64,000 bases of DNA from the NCBI GenBank assembly GCA_009667805.1, contig RXON01001454.1, positions 1 through 64,000 of the forward strand. Reading direction: 5' to 3'. Position numbers and translations under genes: made by a program. The notes below the pieces were generated by a model. The model was not told the DNA's origin. It saw nothing but the letters and a program-made list of their open reading frames with translations, and made no database searches. Every line of letters begins with the position of its first letter. The stretch's first letter is position 1. The DNA comes from Leptobrachium leishanense (taxonomy: Eukaryota > Chordata > Amphibia > Anura > Megophryidae). Shown here piece by piece: positions 46,414 to 58,740 of this stretch.

Positions 46414-49400
46414 ATGAGTAAACCTCAGTTCAGTATTTTTTCAATGAATGTTAGGGGGCTGAATGTTCCGTTTAAAAGACATGCTCTGTTTCGGGATCTA
46501 CATAAATCTAAGCCAGCGATAGTCTGTGTGCAGGAGACGCATTTCAGCACAGTGCGCACCCCCCATTTGCGATCCGGTATGTACCCTGTTTCCTTTCATT
46601 CTACTGCCCAGACGAAGTCTAGGGGTGTCTCGGTTCTCTTTCACAAAGACTGGGTCTTTAAATGCTCAAACCAATATACAGACCCACTGGGCCGCCTTTT
46701 GATTTTGGTGGGCACTATGAATGAACTTCCAATTACGGTTGCAAATCTGTACTTGCCTAATGTCAACCCGGTATGTTTTCTTAAAAAAGCTTATAGTAAG
46801 ATTAAGAAGTTGGTGGAGGGGTCTCTTTTCATGTGTGGTGATTTTAATTGTGTGCCGGACACGGCTTTGGATACACGTCCAGGCCAGAACCATGCACAGC
46901 CTCGTAAACAGTTCCCCTCTAGCCGTCAACTAACTGACTTTTTACGATCCTCTGACTTATATGACGCATGGAGAGTTAGCAACCCCTCAACTAGGGACTT
47001 CACTTTTTTCTCACCAGTTCACTCATCTTATAGCCGCATTGACCTATGTCTGATACAAGGCTCTACAGTCCCCCGTCTCCTGGCAGCTCGTATCGGCTCT
47101 ATAACATGGTCTGATCATGCTCCTATAACGATGGATTTCGAGGCTGACTATCCTGCTAGGGGGATGGGGAACTGGCGTCTAAACGACTCGCTTATAGTTA
47201 GTGGCGCTGATGTGTCTGATACAGCGGTGGTGTTACGGGAATACTTTGCATTAAATGTGACGGAAGACGTCACCATATCTTCGGCCTGGTTGGCGCATAA
47301 AGCAGTAGTGAGGGGCCATTTGATTCAGAGAGGGGCTACACGGAAAAAGGCGTTCAATACCCAGATGACTTCAGTACAGCGGCAAATATCTGACTTGGAA
47401 GCCCAACATAAATCTAACCCCACACCTGACCTCTTGTCCCAACTGACGACCCTTCGACGGGATCTGATCCAGATGACGTTACAGTCCTCTGAACGGGCCA
47501 TACGACGCTTAAATCTCACCCAATATACCCAGGGCAGCAAAGCTGGCCGGTTACTGGCATCTAAATTGAAATCTAAAAGACTACAAACCAAAATTCCTTA
47601 CCTATTAGATAATGGAGGGGATAGGATTTACAACCCGTTAAAAATTTCAGAGGAATTTGCCAACTTCTTTTTTTTTTTTTAATTTCAAAGTTTTTTATTT
47701 TGCAACAGGTCAGCAATACAATAGACATAGAAAATAGATAACCACATCCAGCAAGGGAACGAAAAGGGGACACTCAGAGAGTAACAAGTCAGCAATATCA
47801 GAGAGGCGTTAGGATCAACGGGCTAACAGCAGGTAGGGTATCTGTGTGGGCAAAAATAATAAAAAAAAAAAAAAAAGGGGGGGAATGAGGGACTGCCCGA
47901 GAAAAGTGGCATCCCTAGCTCACTCCATGAATCCCGCAGGGATTTGGAGGCCATGGGAGAGGCCACAGGGCCAGGTGATTTGGGGCCAGAAGAAGTGGTC
48001 AGAGCCATGGTACCCACTCTAATGGCTCACCCAGAGCTACCCAATGTCCCATCTCCAAAAAAAAAAAAAAAAAAAAAAAAAGGGGGAACAAAAGCAAACA
48101 CAGACAGAACCAACATATAACCGCCTCTCTGCAAAACAAGGTCTGCAAAAGAGTGTCCAGTGGGGGAGGGGTGTCTTCAAAAGTGTCTCTGAATAGGCTA
48201 AGGGGGGCATTTCAGGAGGACAAGGGTTTAGAGAAGTGTCCTCAAAGTTATCCCCAAGTGGGGGTCTCCTCAAATAATGAAAATAAAGAGTCATCAAAGG
48301 AAGCAGTAGAAAAATAAATGAAAACGGCATAGGTGGGTCACGTCAAAAGGAAGTCGGGCCTGGAATCAAAAAAAAGCAGGACAGTTGATTTCAGCCAGTG
48401 TCGAGCAAAAGTCTCGGAGCCATCACAGGCAAGGTACTGCAGGGCAGGCCAGGGCCTTCAGCCCCTCTGGTGTCAATGGAGAATGAGGGGCACAAATAGC
48501 AAGTGGGTCGGGCAGTGGCGTAGATTTATCCATCAAAACACGAGGTCTCATAGTGCAGAGGTTCACAGCCAGGATCCGTTGGCCATCCCCATACACTCCT
48601 GGTAGAGAAGGCCGGACAGGGACCATAGGGCTCGAGCGTCGTCATCAGGGAGCACCGCAGCCGAGTCTAGGCCCGACGGGCAGAGAATCCCCAGCAGGCA
48701 GGCAAAGGTTCCACACTCTGGGCCTCCACAGACAGCGGTAGCAGGAAATTCGGCGGCAGCTCAGCACTCAGGTCAGCACCATCACTCCGCCGAGGTCTAT
48801 CTCCCTCCATATCCACACAGTCTGATATGCTATGTCTGCATAAAGCGGCCCCATTAGGGAAAACCGGTGGAGCCCCCTCCTCTCGGAAAGCCCGGAGCCC
48901 AGTCGTCAGCCGACGCAGATCTCCCTTGGTGAGGGGCCCGTCTCCCTCCAGCAGCAATGCAAAAAGGGCCTCTAGGCCCGAAAACCGGGCCGTCGAGTTG
49001 TCTTCGGGAGGGGGAAATAATGCACACCTCTGGCGATCTCCGCTCGGCCCCCCCGCTCCAGCGGCCGCAGACACCAGGAAATGAGGGCCCTCCATCGCCC
49101 CGGGCTGCTGCTCCCTGGTCGAGGGACCCGACAGGGCGCCAAAAGAGTGCTGCATGATAAGGCCCCAAGATGGCCGCCACAAGAACACGCAGATGGGAAG
49201 CAGAAGACTCCCGGCCCGGAATCAACACGAACCACCGATAGGTTGCCCGAAAGGGTGCAGGCAGCCGTCGGGACACCAGGTTACTGAGGTAAGAGATGAA
49301 CGGCACGTCAGCAGTGGGGTGAAAGTCATCAAAAAGTCCACATCGGGACGGAGCTCAAACAGCTTGCGACCGTTCACCTCGGCATCCAGCCACGCCCCCT

Positions 49401-51953
49401 ATTTGCCAACTTCTACGCCTCTTTATATAACCTAAAATCAGATCCTGCGACTCACGACCCGGACCCAGATGAGATAACTCAATTCCTCCAGGAAGTAGAA
49501 CTCCCCTCCCTATCCCGATCACAAGCGGCAGAGTTGCTGGTTCCGTTCACAGAGGAAGAGGTGCGTAAGGCCGTTAAGGCTCTTCCAAAGAATAAAGCCC
49601 CTGGGCCGGACGGTTTTTCTAATTTATATTATCAAACCTTTGCAGACATTCTAATACCAACCCTTACGGGACTTTTCAACCATATCAAATCCACAGGTGT
49701 AATACCCCCGGAAATGCTTCAAGCTACTATTATAACATTACCTAAACCTGGCAAATCCCCGACCAGCTGTGCGAATTTTCGTCCTATATCCTTATTAAAT
49801 GTGGATGCTAAGCTATACGCTAAACTGTTGGCGTCTAGAATGGCTCCTTTGCTGCCTTTCTTGATATCAGCGGAACAGACCGGGTTTGTAACTGGTAGAC
49901 AGACATGTGACAACACCCGACGTTTCTATAATATAATCGATATCGCCTATAGAACCAATACAACTGGGCTTCTCTTGGCATTGGATGCCGAGAAGGCATT
50001 TGACCGCCTACATTGGGGCTATATGCGTAAGGCACTAGAAGTCTTTGGTTTCCCTGCCCTATTTATTGATATTATCATGAGCCTGTATTCCCTTCCAACG
50101 GCAAAGGTCCTGGCATCTGGGTTTCTTTCCTCCTCATTCTCTATTACCAATGGCACCAGGCAGGGGTGTCCACTCTCCCCACTCATCTTTGTTTTGGCAT
50201 TGGAGCCCTTGGCTTCATGGATCAGGCGGGACACTTCCATCTCTGGCATCTCTACACCAGATGGAATTCATAAATTAGCTCTGTTCGCGGATGATATTTT
50301 GATTTTTCTTACCTCCCCTGAAACTTCTTTACCATCTCTGATGCGTCAGCTAACTTCCTATGGCCTAGTCTCCTATTATAAAAACAATGTGAGCAAGACA
50401 CAGGCACTGCCGCTACATATTGATGATCTCTCACTCTCCACCTTAAGGGCCTTGTATCCATTTGACTGGAGAACGACCTCTTTGAAATATTTAGGTATTT
50501 CTCTTACCAAATCCAGGGGTACTATCCTCAAATTTAATTATAACCCCCTAATGACTTCTATCTCCTCCCAACTGTCCTCCTGGCTTGATCTGGAGGTCTC
50601 TTGGATGGGACGTATGGCAGCTCTGAAAATGTGTATTCTACCCCAGATTCTTTATTTTTTCAGGAACATCCCAGTTTTTATCCCGGCACATATGTTGCTA
50701 CGTATGCAAAAAATGCTGCAGGCACACATATGGAAAGGGAGGCCTCCACGCATTCCAGCTTCCACAATTAACGCGACTAGACGTAGGGGGGGGGCTAGGC
50801 TTTATAAACGTTACAGCATACTACAGAGCGGCTCTATTGGCTCAACTCCTGTCCTCCATGTCCCAGCGAGACACCCCCTTATGGTTACGGATGGAGAATG
50901 CTTACATTGCTCCTTTTCGAGTTCACGACCTGATGTGGTTTGAGAAGCTCCCACACCACACATTGGAGGGTCTCTTGCCTTCCACCTCCCTTTCCCTTAT
51001 GTCATGGCAGCTATGGGGTAGACGACTCGTACGACCTTTCTCATTGCTCAGCTTACCTCCATTGCGCTTCCTCTGTCGCACTATCCAAGACCTGAACCTT
51101 GACCGTTGGTTCCAATTAGGTCTTACACATATTCATCAGCTTTTTACATCCTCTTCCATTAAAACCTTCCCGGACATAGCACGCGGGTTTGCCCTCCCCA
51201 CTAGCGAATGTTTCAAGTACCTTAGGGTAAAACATGCACTGACTCAACGGGGTATTTCCTCCTTTGCAGCGACGGAGATTACGGCCTTCCACAGATTGTG
51301 CTTAGGTAAAAAAGTTACGAAAAAGCCTTTGTCTTTATGCTATGACAGTTTGTTGTCTGCGAACCCCAGTAAGAAACTACCGTATATGATTAGATGGGAA
51401 AAGGACCTGTCGTTCGAGTCCTCTAAGGAGGACTGGTTCTACGCCACGGAAACGGTCTATAAATATACCAGGAGCACTAATCTGCGGGAGGCACATCTTA
51501 AACTATTATATAGATGGTACTTGACCCCGAATCGTGTGGCTCATGTATCCGGGCATTCCAGTGTATGCTGGCGCTGTGGCACCAGTGTAGGTTCTATCCT
51601 TCACATCTTTTGGCAATGTCCGCTGCTAGCTACCTTCTGGGGGAAAATTTGTAGACTGATATCCCATTGTACAGGCATATCTATGCCCTAAACAATACCT
51701 CTTACATATGCTTCCAATTACTATCCAACAGCGACACAGAGGCATCATATCGATAATACTTAGCGTAGCTAAAGCTACTATAGCACGTCATTGGCTATCT
51801 CAAGCTAGTCCCTCAATGAGAGAATTCATGTTATCATTGGAGAATGTTTATCTGTACGAGGAAATGTACCACAGGGCTGCTAACTCTATAAGCGTGTTTC
51901 AAGACATATGGGAAGGATGGGAGCTCTTTGTAAAGTCTGGAAACTTGATATAA
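46414..51953 (+). pseudogene. L1 family 2 ORF2, interrupted
   Basis: ATG 46,414. Endonuclease motifs SMNVRGLN, QETHF, NLYLPN, CGDFNC, YSRIDLCL and SDHAP are all present. The nested insertion (47,670-49,400) splits the gene between endonuclease and reverse transcriptase. After it come KAPGPDGFSNLYY, FRPISLLNVD, EQTGFVTGRQ, ALDAEKAFDRL, NGTRQGCPLSP, FADDILIF (Phe for the usual Tyr) and the Cys region CWRCGTSVGSILHIFWQCP. Further frameshifts lie near 50,815-50,835 and 51,690. Inactive. Confidence 0.87.
47670..49400 (-). mobile_element. Internally deleted L1-derived insertion
   Basis: Minus-strand retroelement inside L1 family 2, with 14-bp target duplication atttgccaacttct (47,656-47,669 and 49,401-49,414). 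It begins gggggcgtggctggatg, an L1-like 5' end, and finishes in gcaaaataaaaaacttt plus poly-A. At 1.73 kb it has no endonuclease or reverse transcriptase. A minus-strand frame of 173 codons at 48,667-49,188 is rich in Gly, Pro and Arg with no recognised domain. A second A-run (48,058-48,082) lies inside it. Probably mobilised in trans by an L1. Confidence 0.82.
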
Positions 51954-52283
51954 TTTTTTTTATATAAATGATATAAAGGATATATTTGTTGAGGATACAG
52001 TATAAATATTGCCGTTTGTGGACCTCAATGAGCATATGCATAAGGATTTTATTTCTGACTTTTCCCTTTTTTTTTTTTTTTTTTCTCTCTCCCCTCTTTC
52101 TTTTTTTTCCCCTTAACTCTGTGTACTCTTCTGATTTGTGTATTCTGTTATGTTTTAAAGTGTTTTAAATTTTATTGTGTTTTATTCATTCATTACCCCA
52201 ATCTTGCTGATTTCTGGCATCTATGTCTTCTAGGTGAACCTTAATAAAAAATTTATATATATAAAAAAAAAAAGTCCTATGAA

Positions 52284-52598
52284 AACTAAACCATAGACTC
52301 AAATTGAAGAGGAGAATAAACATAGATACAGAAAAAGAGTGAAAGGTGATTCCCATGAGGTGGTCTCGTCATGAGAGAAAAAAAGAGATGGAGAAAGATA
52401 CAGAGAAGGAGAGGAGAAGAGACAGAGAAGACGAGAGAAAAAAGTTTTTTATGGGGAGGGGGGGTGGAGGGGAGAATTAAAAGTAGTTTGGAAGAATAAC
52501 GAAGTAGGAGATGTGTGGTAACCAAACCTTAGGGGGAAAGGGATTGTTGTGGTGGTATTATAATCGTATGAGGTGTAAAGTATCTTCGGGATTGAGTA
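52284..52598 (-). mobile_element. L1-type 3' end fragment, arm B, part 2
   Basis: Mirror of 6,170-6,486. Arm B homology ends exactly at a TTAA (52,599-52,602), the same TTAA that bounds the MITE in arm A at 6,166-6,169. Confidence 0.7.
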
Positions 52599-52627
52599 TT
52601 AAGCAGTAGTTCTCTAAATCTTAGGGC

Positions 52628-55300
52628 CTAAGTCAGTCCCGTGTCAGAATCCACCCGGCCTCCGTCACCCTCCTCCAGGATCTCCCTGAACTGCGCTGAG
52701 GAGCAGTACGTCGACCAATGAAACCATACCTCTTGAGAGTGTTGTGCCGCTTTCGAAGGAGAAAGGGCGAGTTCTTCATTAGATCTCAAAATTTCCATTC
52801 TGTCGATCAATGTTTTTAAGGGGGGAATAGAGGTCGACTTCCAGAGTAAAGGAATCAAAGATCTGGCCACCAGAAGAATGCGTAAGAGCACCGATTTCTT
52901 CATGGAAGCCAATGAAAACGGCAGTTGGAGCAGCAAGAATATTTGAGGAGAAAAGTCTAAGTCCACATCTGTGGTCATTCGTTCGAGGTCTCGGATCTTC
53001 CTCCAGTAGGTTTGGATAATAGTACATTCCCACCAGATATGCAGGTATGTGCCCACTTCTGTAGAGCATCTCCAACACATCGGAGATATAGTAACATTGA
53101 ATGTTGCCAGGAGCGCAGGAGTGCGATACCAGAAAGTCAGCAGCTTGTAGGAAGATTCTTGTAGTTTGGTGACTGGGGTACCTGAGTGCGTAAGGGACAA
53201 CGACTTAGACCAGTCGTCGTCTGATATAGATCGTCTGATCTTCGTGTGTTTCCAAAGTTATAAACACTCCGTCTTGTAAAACATGATGGGCTCTGAGGTG
53301 GTGGGAGTCTGTGAGGCAAGTCGCTAACGATTGTATGATCTCAACTGGGAATTCAGGGTTGTGTCGCAGTGGAAGTAGAGGTGAAGGGTATGTCGATAGA
53401 GCATATTTTGTTCGTATCTTGTGCCAAACAGTGAGCGTACTACCCATTGGGGATAGTTCCTTGACTGTTAGCTGAACTGCAGCCCAAGAAAGCCATGGGA
53501 GGGTCCACATCGGGGGGCCGGCCTGCGCCTCCTCTAGATCTAACCATCTCTGTTCAGGTGATCCAGTCATCCAATCAACCACTCTGGTTAGGTGCGCTGC
53601 ACAGTAGTATAGGCATGTGTTCGGCAGTGCCAACCCTCCACTTCTTTTCGATTTACAGAGTACGTCATATTTAAGTCGGGGGCTAGAGTTAGGCCAGATG
53701 AATGAGGTGAAGAGTGCACGTATTCCTTTACGATAGGATAAAGGTATGCAAATAGGGATCGTGTGAAATAAGTACAACAGACGTGGGAGAAAATTCATTT
53801 TAATGACGCTAATGCGTCCCATCCAGGATAGGAATTTTGGGGACCATCGTGCGATGTCGGCCTTAAAAACTTCAGCTAGCGGCGTGAAGTTTAAAGTGAA
53901 CAGCTTCGTAATATCGGGAGAAAGGCGTATTCCAAGATAGGTTAGCGAAGAGGAGCACCAGCGAAAAGCATATTGCGCACTTAGTACTCACCTCCAGTGT
54001 CCTCTCGGAGAGATAGCTAGAATTTCAGATTTGGTGTCATTTATTTTAAAGCCTGATAGCAAACCATATTCTCAAAGCTCCTTAGCCACCTCCGGCATAG
54101 ACCCCACAGGCTCAGGTAGAAGGAACATTAGATCGTCGGCGTAGGCAGATACCTTGTGTTCATGAAGTGTACCTTGGATCCCCTGAATGCCCCCATTCTG
54201 TCGGATTGAAGACAACAGTGGTTCCAGACTAAGCGCGAACAGAAGAGGCGAAAGCGGGCATCCCTGGCGTGTGCCGTTACGTATTTGGAATGTGGGCGTG
54301 AGGGCTCCATTTACCCGAACTCGTGCTGTCGGTGTCGAGTAGAGTGCCGTGATCCAGTTCAGAAAGACCTCCCCTACACCGAACCGTTTCAGGGTCTGAA
54401 AAAGAAACGGCCATGACACGCGATCAAAGGCCTTTTCGGCATCTGTTGAAAGAAGCAGTAATGGTCGTGCCATATGTCTAGAGTAGGCAATGGCATTTAT
54501 TACTCTAATTGTCGCGTCTCTGGCTTCACAGCCCGGGATGAACCCTACTTGATCCGGATTAATCAGCTGAGGAAGAAACCGTTTCAAGCGGTTGGCCAGT
54601 ATTCGTGCTAAGAGCTTCAATCTATTAAGCAGCGAGATAGGCCTGTAGTTTCCACATATAGCATGATCTTTCCCCGGTTTGGGAATTAAAGAGATTGTCG
54701 CCATCAACGAATGTGGGTGGGGAGTAAGCCCTTCCCGAAAGGCATTAAAAAGTCGCAACAGGGTGGGTAGAATTGTACGCAGGATGTGGGAGGGTGTGGT
54801 TGATGCCCCCGTGGAATAGTCCACCAAAGGGTCGAGTGCCACATTAAAGTCCCCAGCTAAGACCGTGATCCCCTTCTGGAAATTATCCAGCAAGCGCATG
54901 ATACGTGTAAGACAGGAATGTTGTTTTTTGTTGGGTAGGTAAATAGACGCAAAGGTATAGGTCGTGTCCAAGATGGATCCCCGAACAAAAATGTATCTAC
55001 CGCCCTCGTCTGCCATCTCTGCTTCTAAGAGAAAGGGAACATCCTTGAAAATAGAATTGCAACTCCCCGGGATTTACTTTGTGAATAATTGCCGTAGAAT
55101 CCTAACGGATAAAACGTATCTTTCAGAGTGGGGGCTGGCCCTAATCTAAAATGAGTTTCCTGGAGGAAGGCAACGGACGCACGGGAGGCCCTCAGGTCAC
55201 GGAGGAGTCTGGATCGCTTTTCAGGGTTGTTAAGACCTCGAACATTATGGGATTGTAATTGTAAATTGCAAGGAGTGTAAGGAGAGTTTGTGTGTGACAT
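52628..55300 (-). pseudogene. L1 family 3 ORF2 with endonuclease-RT deletion
   Basis: Starts MSHTNSPYTP, NVRGLN, QETHF. A frameshift near 55,045 follows, then SIYLPN and AGDFNV. About 50 residues later comes LIPKPGKDHA, so roughly 1 kb covering the second half of the endonuclease and the start of the reverse transcriptase is missing. Then DQVGFIPG, STDAEKAFDRV, NGTRQGCPLSP and YADDLMFLL, a stop region near 54,072, MGRISVIKM, and the Cys region CWRCSTEVGTYLHIWWEC. Not functional. Confidence 0.85.
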
Positions 55301-56040
55301 GGTCGTAAATAGGCTGGGTTACCACTACACAAAAAAAAAGGGGGGATTTTCCTCTCTCCCTCTCCCCCAAAGGAATAAATAAAGTGTTAAGGGGAGTACG
55401 GTGAGACCAGTGAGGTAGTGGAGAAAGAACAATAGAGAATCAGTGATAGAGACCAAAGAAGAGTCAGTACGACAAAGAGGCGCTAAGTGCGCCAATCGTG
55501 GCGTCGCTCACCACCACAATGCCAAAGGCCAGGTAGGAGGACCCACAATTGGGGTAGATGCACTATACCTTGTGGGGGTGAAAGAGAGTGGCCAGTGACT
55601 TGGATCACTACAACATCAGGGTAGATATGTCACGGTCAAAAAGGTGTATAGGTGATAAAATGTTAGAGTGTAGCACTCAGAGAGGTAGCCCGAAATCCGC
55701 CAATATTGACTAACAGTGCATCAGGGTATAAACCGTGGATGTCAGGCATAGAAATACTCAGGAGGAGAGGAGACATGTATCAGATCGCAATCAGCTCATC
55801 TGTATCCGGGCAGGTAACATCCAATATGTCAACATATTTTAAACCAAACAGGAGATCTGGGCGGGTTAGCGTTCTTATCTGACGTAAGATGGGTAGCAAC
55901 TTCACATATAAGCAAGTACAATGTGTAGGAAAGAGCAAACCAGTATAGATATAACTCAGCAAATAATAGGGTCTACCACCTACAAGAGAAAGACCCCTCA
56001 TAAAAAACACTTGCGAGTGAAATATTTTCAATTATAGTTA

Positions 56041-56124
56041 TGTGGGAGAGGCTGAACCCGATGGACGCATGTCTTTTTTCAGCCTATATAACTATGTAAC
56101 TATGTAACTATGTAACTATGTTAC
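56041..56124. mobile_element. 84-bp insertion with TAACTATG tail
   Basis: Present here and absent at the matching point of the other copy (24,232). It reads, on the minus strand, as repeats of acatagtt followed by ggctgaaaaaagacatgcgt and ccatcgggttcagcc, a short dispersed repeat type common in amphibians and reptiles. It shows that the two 4 kb copies were separate before it inserted. Confidence 0.65.
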
Positions 56125-56948
56125 ATTGCAGGTGCTCCTGTTAAGGTTTAAAAATTCTTTACAACAAACATTGTAAGAACATTATAAGACTAGCATACAT
56201 GCAAGAGAACATTCCCACCCACCACCCTATTTATCCAACCCACCTCCCTCTTCCTTCTATGTGTCCCGCGTCTTTGAGCAATATTAAAATGCGCTTGTGT
56301 AGAGTATCATCAGTAGCGAGCGTACAATTGGAGTCTTCGCTAAAGTCGTAGTGCCTGAGTCCCAAGGGTAACAATGATATAATTTTAACAGACCCCCTGG
56401 AGAACTTTCCGCCTCCCGCTCCAGGTCATCTGGTCCCCCCTCCCTCCCAATCCCATGTTATCCTCCTACCCCTTACTTATCAACTAGAACCCCACAAGTT
56501 AAACAGCATCCAGTCTTGCCAAACTTCAGAAGCGTCTATGAAAGCGAAAGGTGTCATCGTCTGAATGTCAAAACTGCGCGTGCGTAATTATTATGCTGGT
56601 GACCTTCATTCCCTCCCAGCCTCTCTACTGCCAACCCACCTCATCTCACCTGGCCCTCAGTTCTCATCAAAACGACCTCGTTGTGAAGTAATAGCCAAAA
56701 GTAGCAATCTGTGTGGAAGTCCAGAGCTCCTTGCATTCAGGTCTCCGCAATTCAGTCACTGCTTAGATACTCGGGGAACAATGAAGTATTGTGAGTTACT
56801 CTGCCAAGTAACAGCAGGCTGTGAGCTGTATAGCCGAACAATGAGCTTCTGCCCCATCACCTCCGTGGCCGCACTAGGTGACAACATAAGATCGGTCTAG
56901 ATAGTCTTCACCCAGAACCACCCGCATAACATGATGGACTACTTTCCT

Positions 56949-58046
56949 CTATTTGAGGGATCTGGAACGGGCTTGAGTTGGAGTAGATCGGGTACTCTCA
57001 GGACACATGTCCTCCCCACGCCGGCCTCCACGTGGTGATTTTCGAAAACGGGACAGGTCCAGTGTGCGTGCTGGTGGCGGAGCTGCGACGGGCAGGCGCT
57101 CCCAATCAACAATCTCAACTTGTGGGAGTTGTAGTCCGGATAAGAAGTTTTCCACATCAAGTGGTGTGCGGATCGAGTGTAAGATATTATTTCTGTGCAC
57201 TTGAAGGGAGAAGGGGAACCCCCATCTATAAGGGATTTCAGCATCCTTTAATAGCTGGGTAACAGGACGTAGCGTGCTTCGGGCCAGTAGTGTGTGTGGA
57301 GAGACGTCTTGAAATAGCTCAAAGGATTCGTCAGCAAAGCGCCATTTGCGGCGTGCTCGGGCCTCCAGCATAATCGCCTCTTTGAGAGCAAAATCCGGAA
57401 TGTGGCATATAATATCTCGCGGAGGGCCCGAATCTGTTGCGGGTTGGGGACGTAGTGTTCTATGTGCCCTGTCTATGGCAGTGTGAGGCAAGGGTGGGCC
57501 GTTTAATATGTGGGCAAATGCTCTCAGGAGTAAATCTTTAACCTCCGTAACTCCTTCATGAACTGCTCTCACCCTTATATTGTGTCTCCGCGACCGATTC
57601 TCCAGGTCATCTAGTCGTCTATGCATGTCCGAGAGGCGCTGTGCTGCTAGAGGGTCGCCTTCATGTGAGCAAACGGGACGGTTTACTGTAGTTTCTTCAA
57701 GGCGTGCCACCCTCGTGTCGATCGCTGAAATATCTGTGTGGACGTCTGCTATATCCTGCATAAACGTCGCTTGTACTTGGTCAAGCATGTCTTTAAAATC
57801 TGCTCTGGTGGGTAGTTCTGTGCGTGTGGGTAAGTCCGCTATGAGCTGTTCTAGGCGCTGTATCGCCGACTGACCTCCCAGCAATGATGACTCCGGAGGC
57901 GCGGGAAGAGCCACCATCTTGGCAGTCGAGCGATGTGTAGGCCGCGGTTGAGAAGTGCCAAAATACGCTGTAATGGGGCTGTTTGGTGCCCCCTTAAGGG
58001 TGTTGTCTGGTCCCCTGGTTGTACTGCGAGCAGATGAGCGTACCAT
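56949..58046 (-). CDS. L1 family 3 ORF1 protein, copy 2
   Basis: A 365-residue ORF1p nearly identical to 25,059-26,156, with about ten replacements and an open frame. Coiled coil, NRSRRHNIRV, PRDIICHIPDF and RWGFPFSLQV are present. It belongs to a dead element. Confidence 0.82.
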   Translation of the reverse strand: MVRSSARSTTRGPDNTLKGAPNSPITAYFGTSQPRPTHRSTAKMVALPAPPESSLLGGQSAIQRLEQLIADLPTRTELPTRADFKDMLDQVQATFMQDIADVHTDISAIDTRVARLEETTVNRPVCSHEGDPLAAQRLSDMHRRLDDLENRSRRHNIRVRAVHEGVTEVKDLLLRAFAHILNGPPLPHTAIDRAHRTLRPQPATDSGPPRDIICHIPDFALKEAIMLEARARRKWRFADESFELFQDVSPHTLLARSTLRPVTQLLKDAEIPYRWGFPFSLQVHRNNILHSIRTPLDVENFLSGLQLPQVEIVDWERLPVAAPPPARTLDLSRFRKSPRGGRRGEDMCPESTRSTPTQARSRSLK

Positions 58047-58398
58047 ATCCACTTTCGAATGCGTTAGGGCGGAAAAGTCAGCGGCGGATTCGGGAGCTCA
58101 CTCTCTAGGCATCCATCCATGTCGCCGGTCAGGCCACGCCCCATTATATATATTTTTATACTATATAAAATATTAACATATTTTGTAAATGTTTTTGGCA
58201 TGAAATATGTTTTTAATACATATTTATATAAATATTTTACAATGCTATATATGCTATATACAATGCTATATATGTGTGTGTGTTTATATATATATATACA
58301 TATATACACAGACAAAAGGAGATTCACTCTGGGTCTTGCTAAGATAAAACAACAAACTTTATTTAATCAAAAGATTAAAATACATAGGTCAATATATA

Positions 58399-58740
58399 CA
58401 CTATATTGCCAAAAGTATTCGCTCACCTGCCTTAACTCGCATATGAACTTAAGTGAGGTTTGGAGTGTGTTTATGGGAATTTTTGACCATTCTTCCAGAA
58501 GCGCATTTGTGAGGTCACACACTGATGTTGGACGAGAAGGCCTGGCTCTCAGTCTCCACTCTGATTCATCCCAAAGCTGTTCTATCGGGTTGAGGTCAGG
58601 ACTCTGTGCAGGCCAGTCAAGTTCATCCACACCATACTCTGTCATCCATGTCTTTATGCACCTTGCTTTGTGCACTGGTGCACAGTCATGTTGGAAGAGG
58701 AAGGAAAAGTTGGGAGCATGGAATTGTCCAAAATGTCTTG
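58399..58740 (-). mobile_element. Tc1-2 fragment, interrupted by the Gypsy element
   Basis: Same terminus and C-terminal transposase ([31 protein letters not shown]) as 26,513-26,840. Homology stops at the base before the LTR; the last five bases tcttg are the predicted target duplication. The rest of the Tc1-2 should reappear after the 3' LTR, outside the window. Confidence 0.85.

Larger units (their letters stand above)
44431..52272 (+). mobile_element. L1 retrotransposon (family 2), with nested insertion
   Basis: 7.84 kb including a 1.73 kb nested insertion. Target duplication agtcctatgaa at 44,420-44,430 and 52,273-52,283; arm A keeps the empty site near 6,488-6,500. Poly-A tail at 52,262-52,272. 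5' UTR 44,431-45,082 is GC-rich. ORF1 and ORF2 are both frameshifted. Confidence 0.92.
52603..58142 (-). mobile_element. Old L1 (family 3), longer copy
   Basis: Runs from the ggggcgtggcctgac start near 58,142 to the ORF2 stop at 52,628. The 3' UTR and poly-A are missing because the sequence breaks at the TTAA. ORF1 is open and ORF2 is broken by frameshifts and an internal deletion. The region from 54,622 upward duplicates 22,798-26,252. The 55,301-56,948 inter-ORF region holds no gene and one small insertion. Confidence 0.87.
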
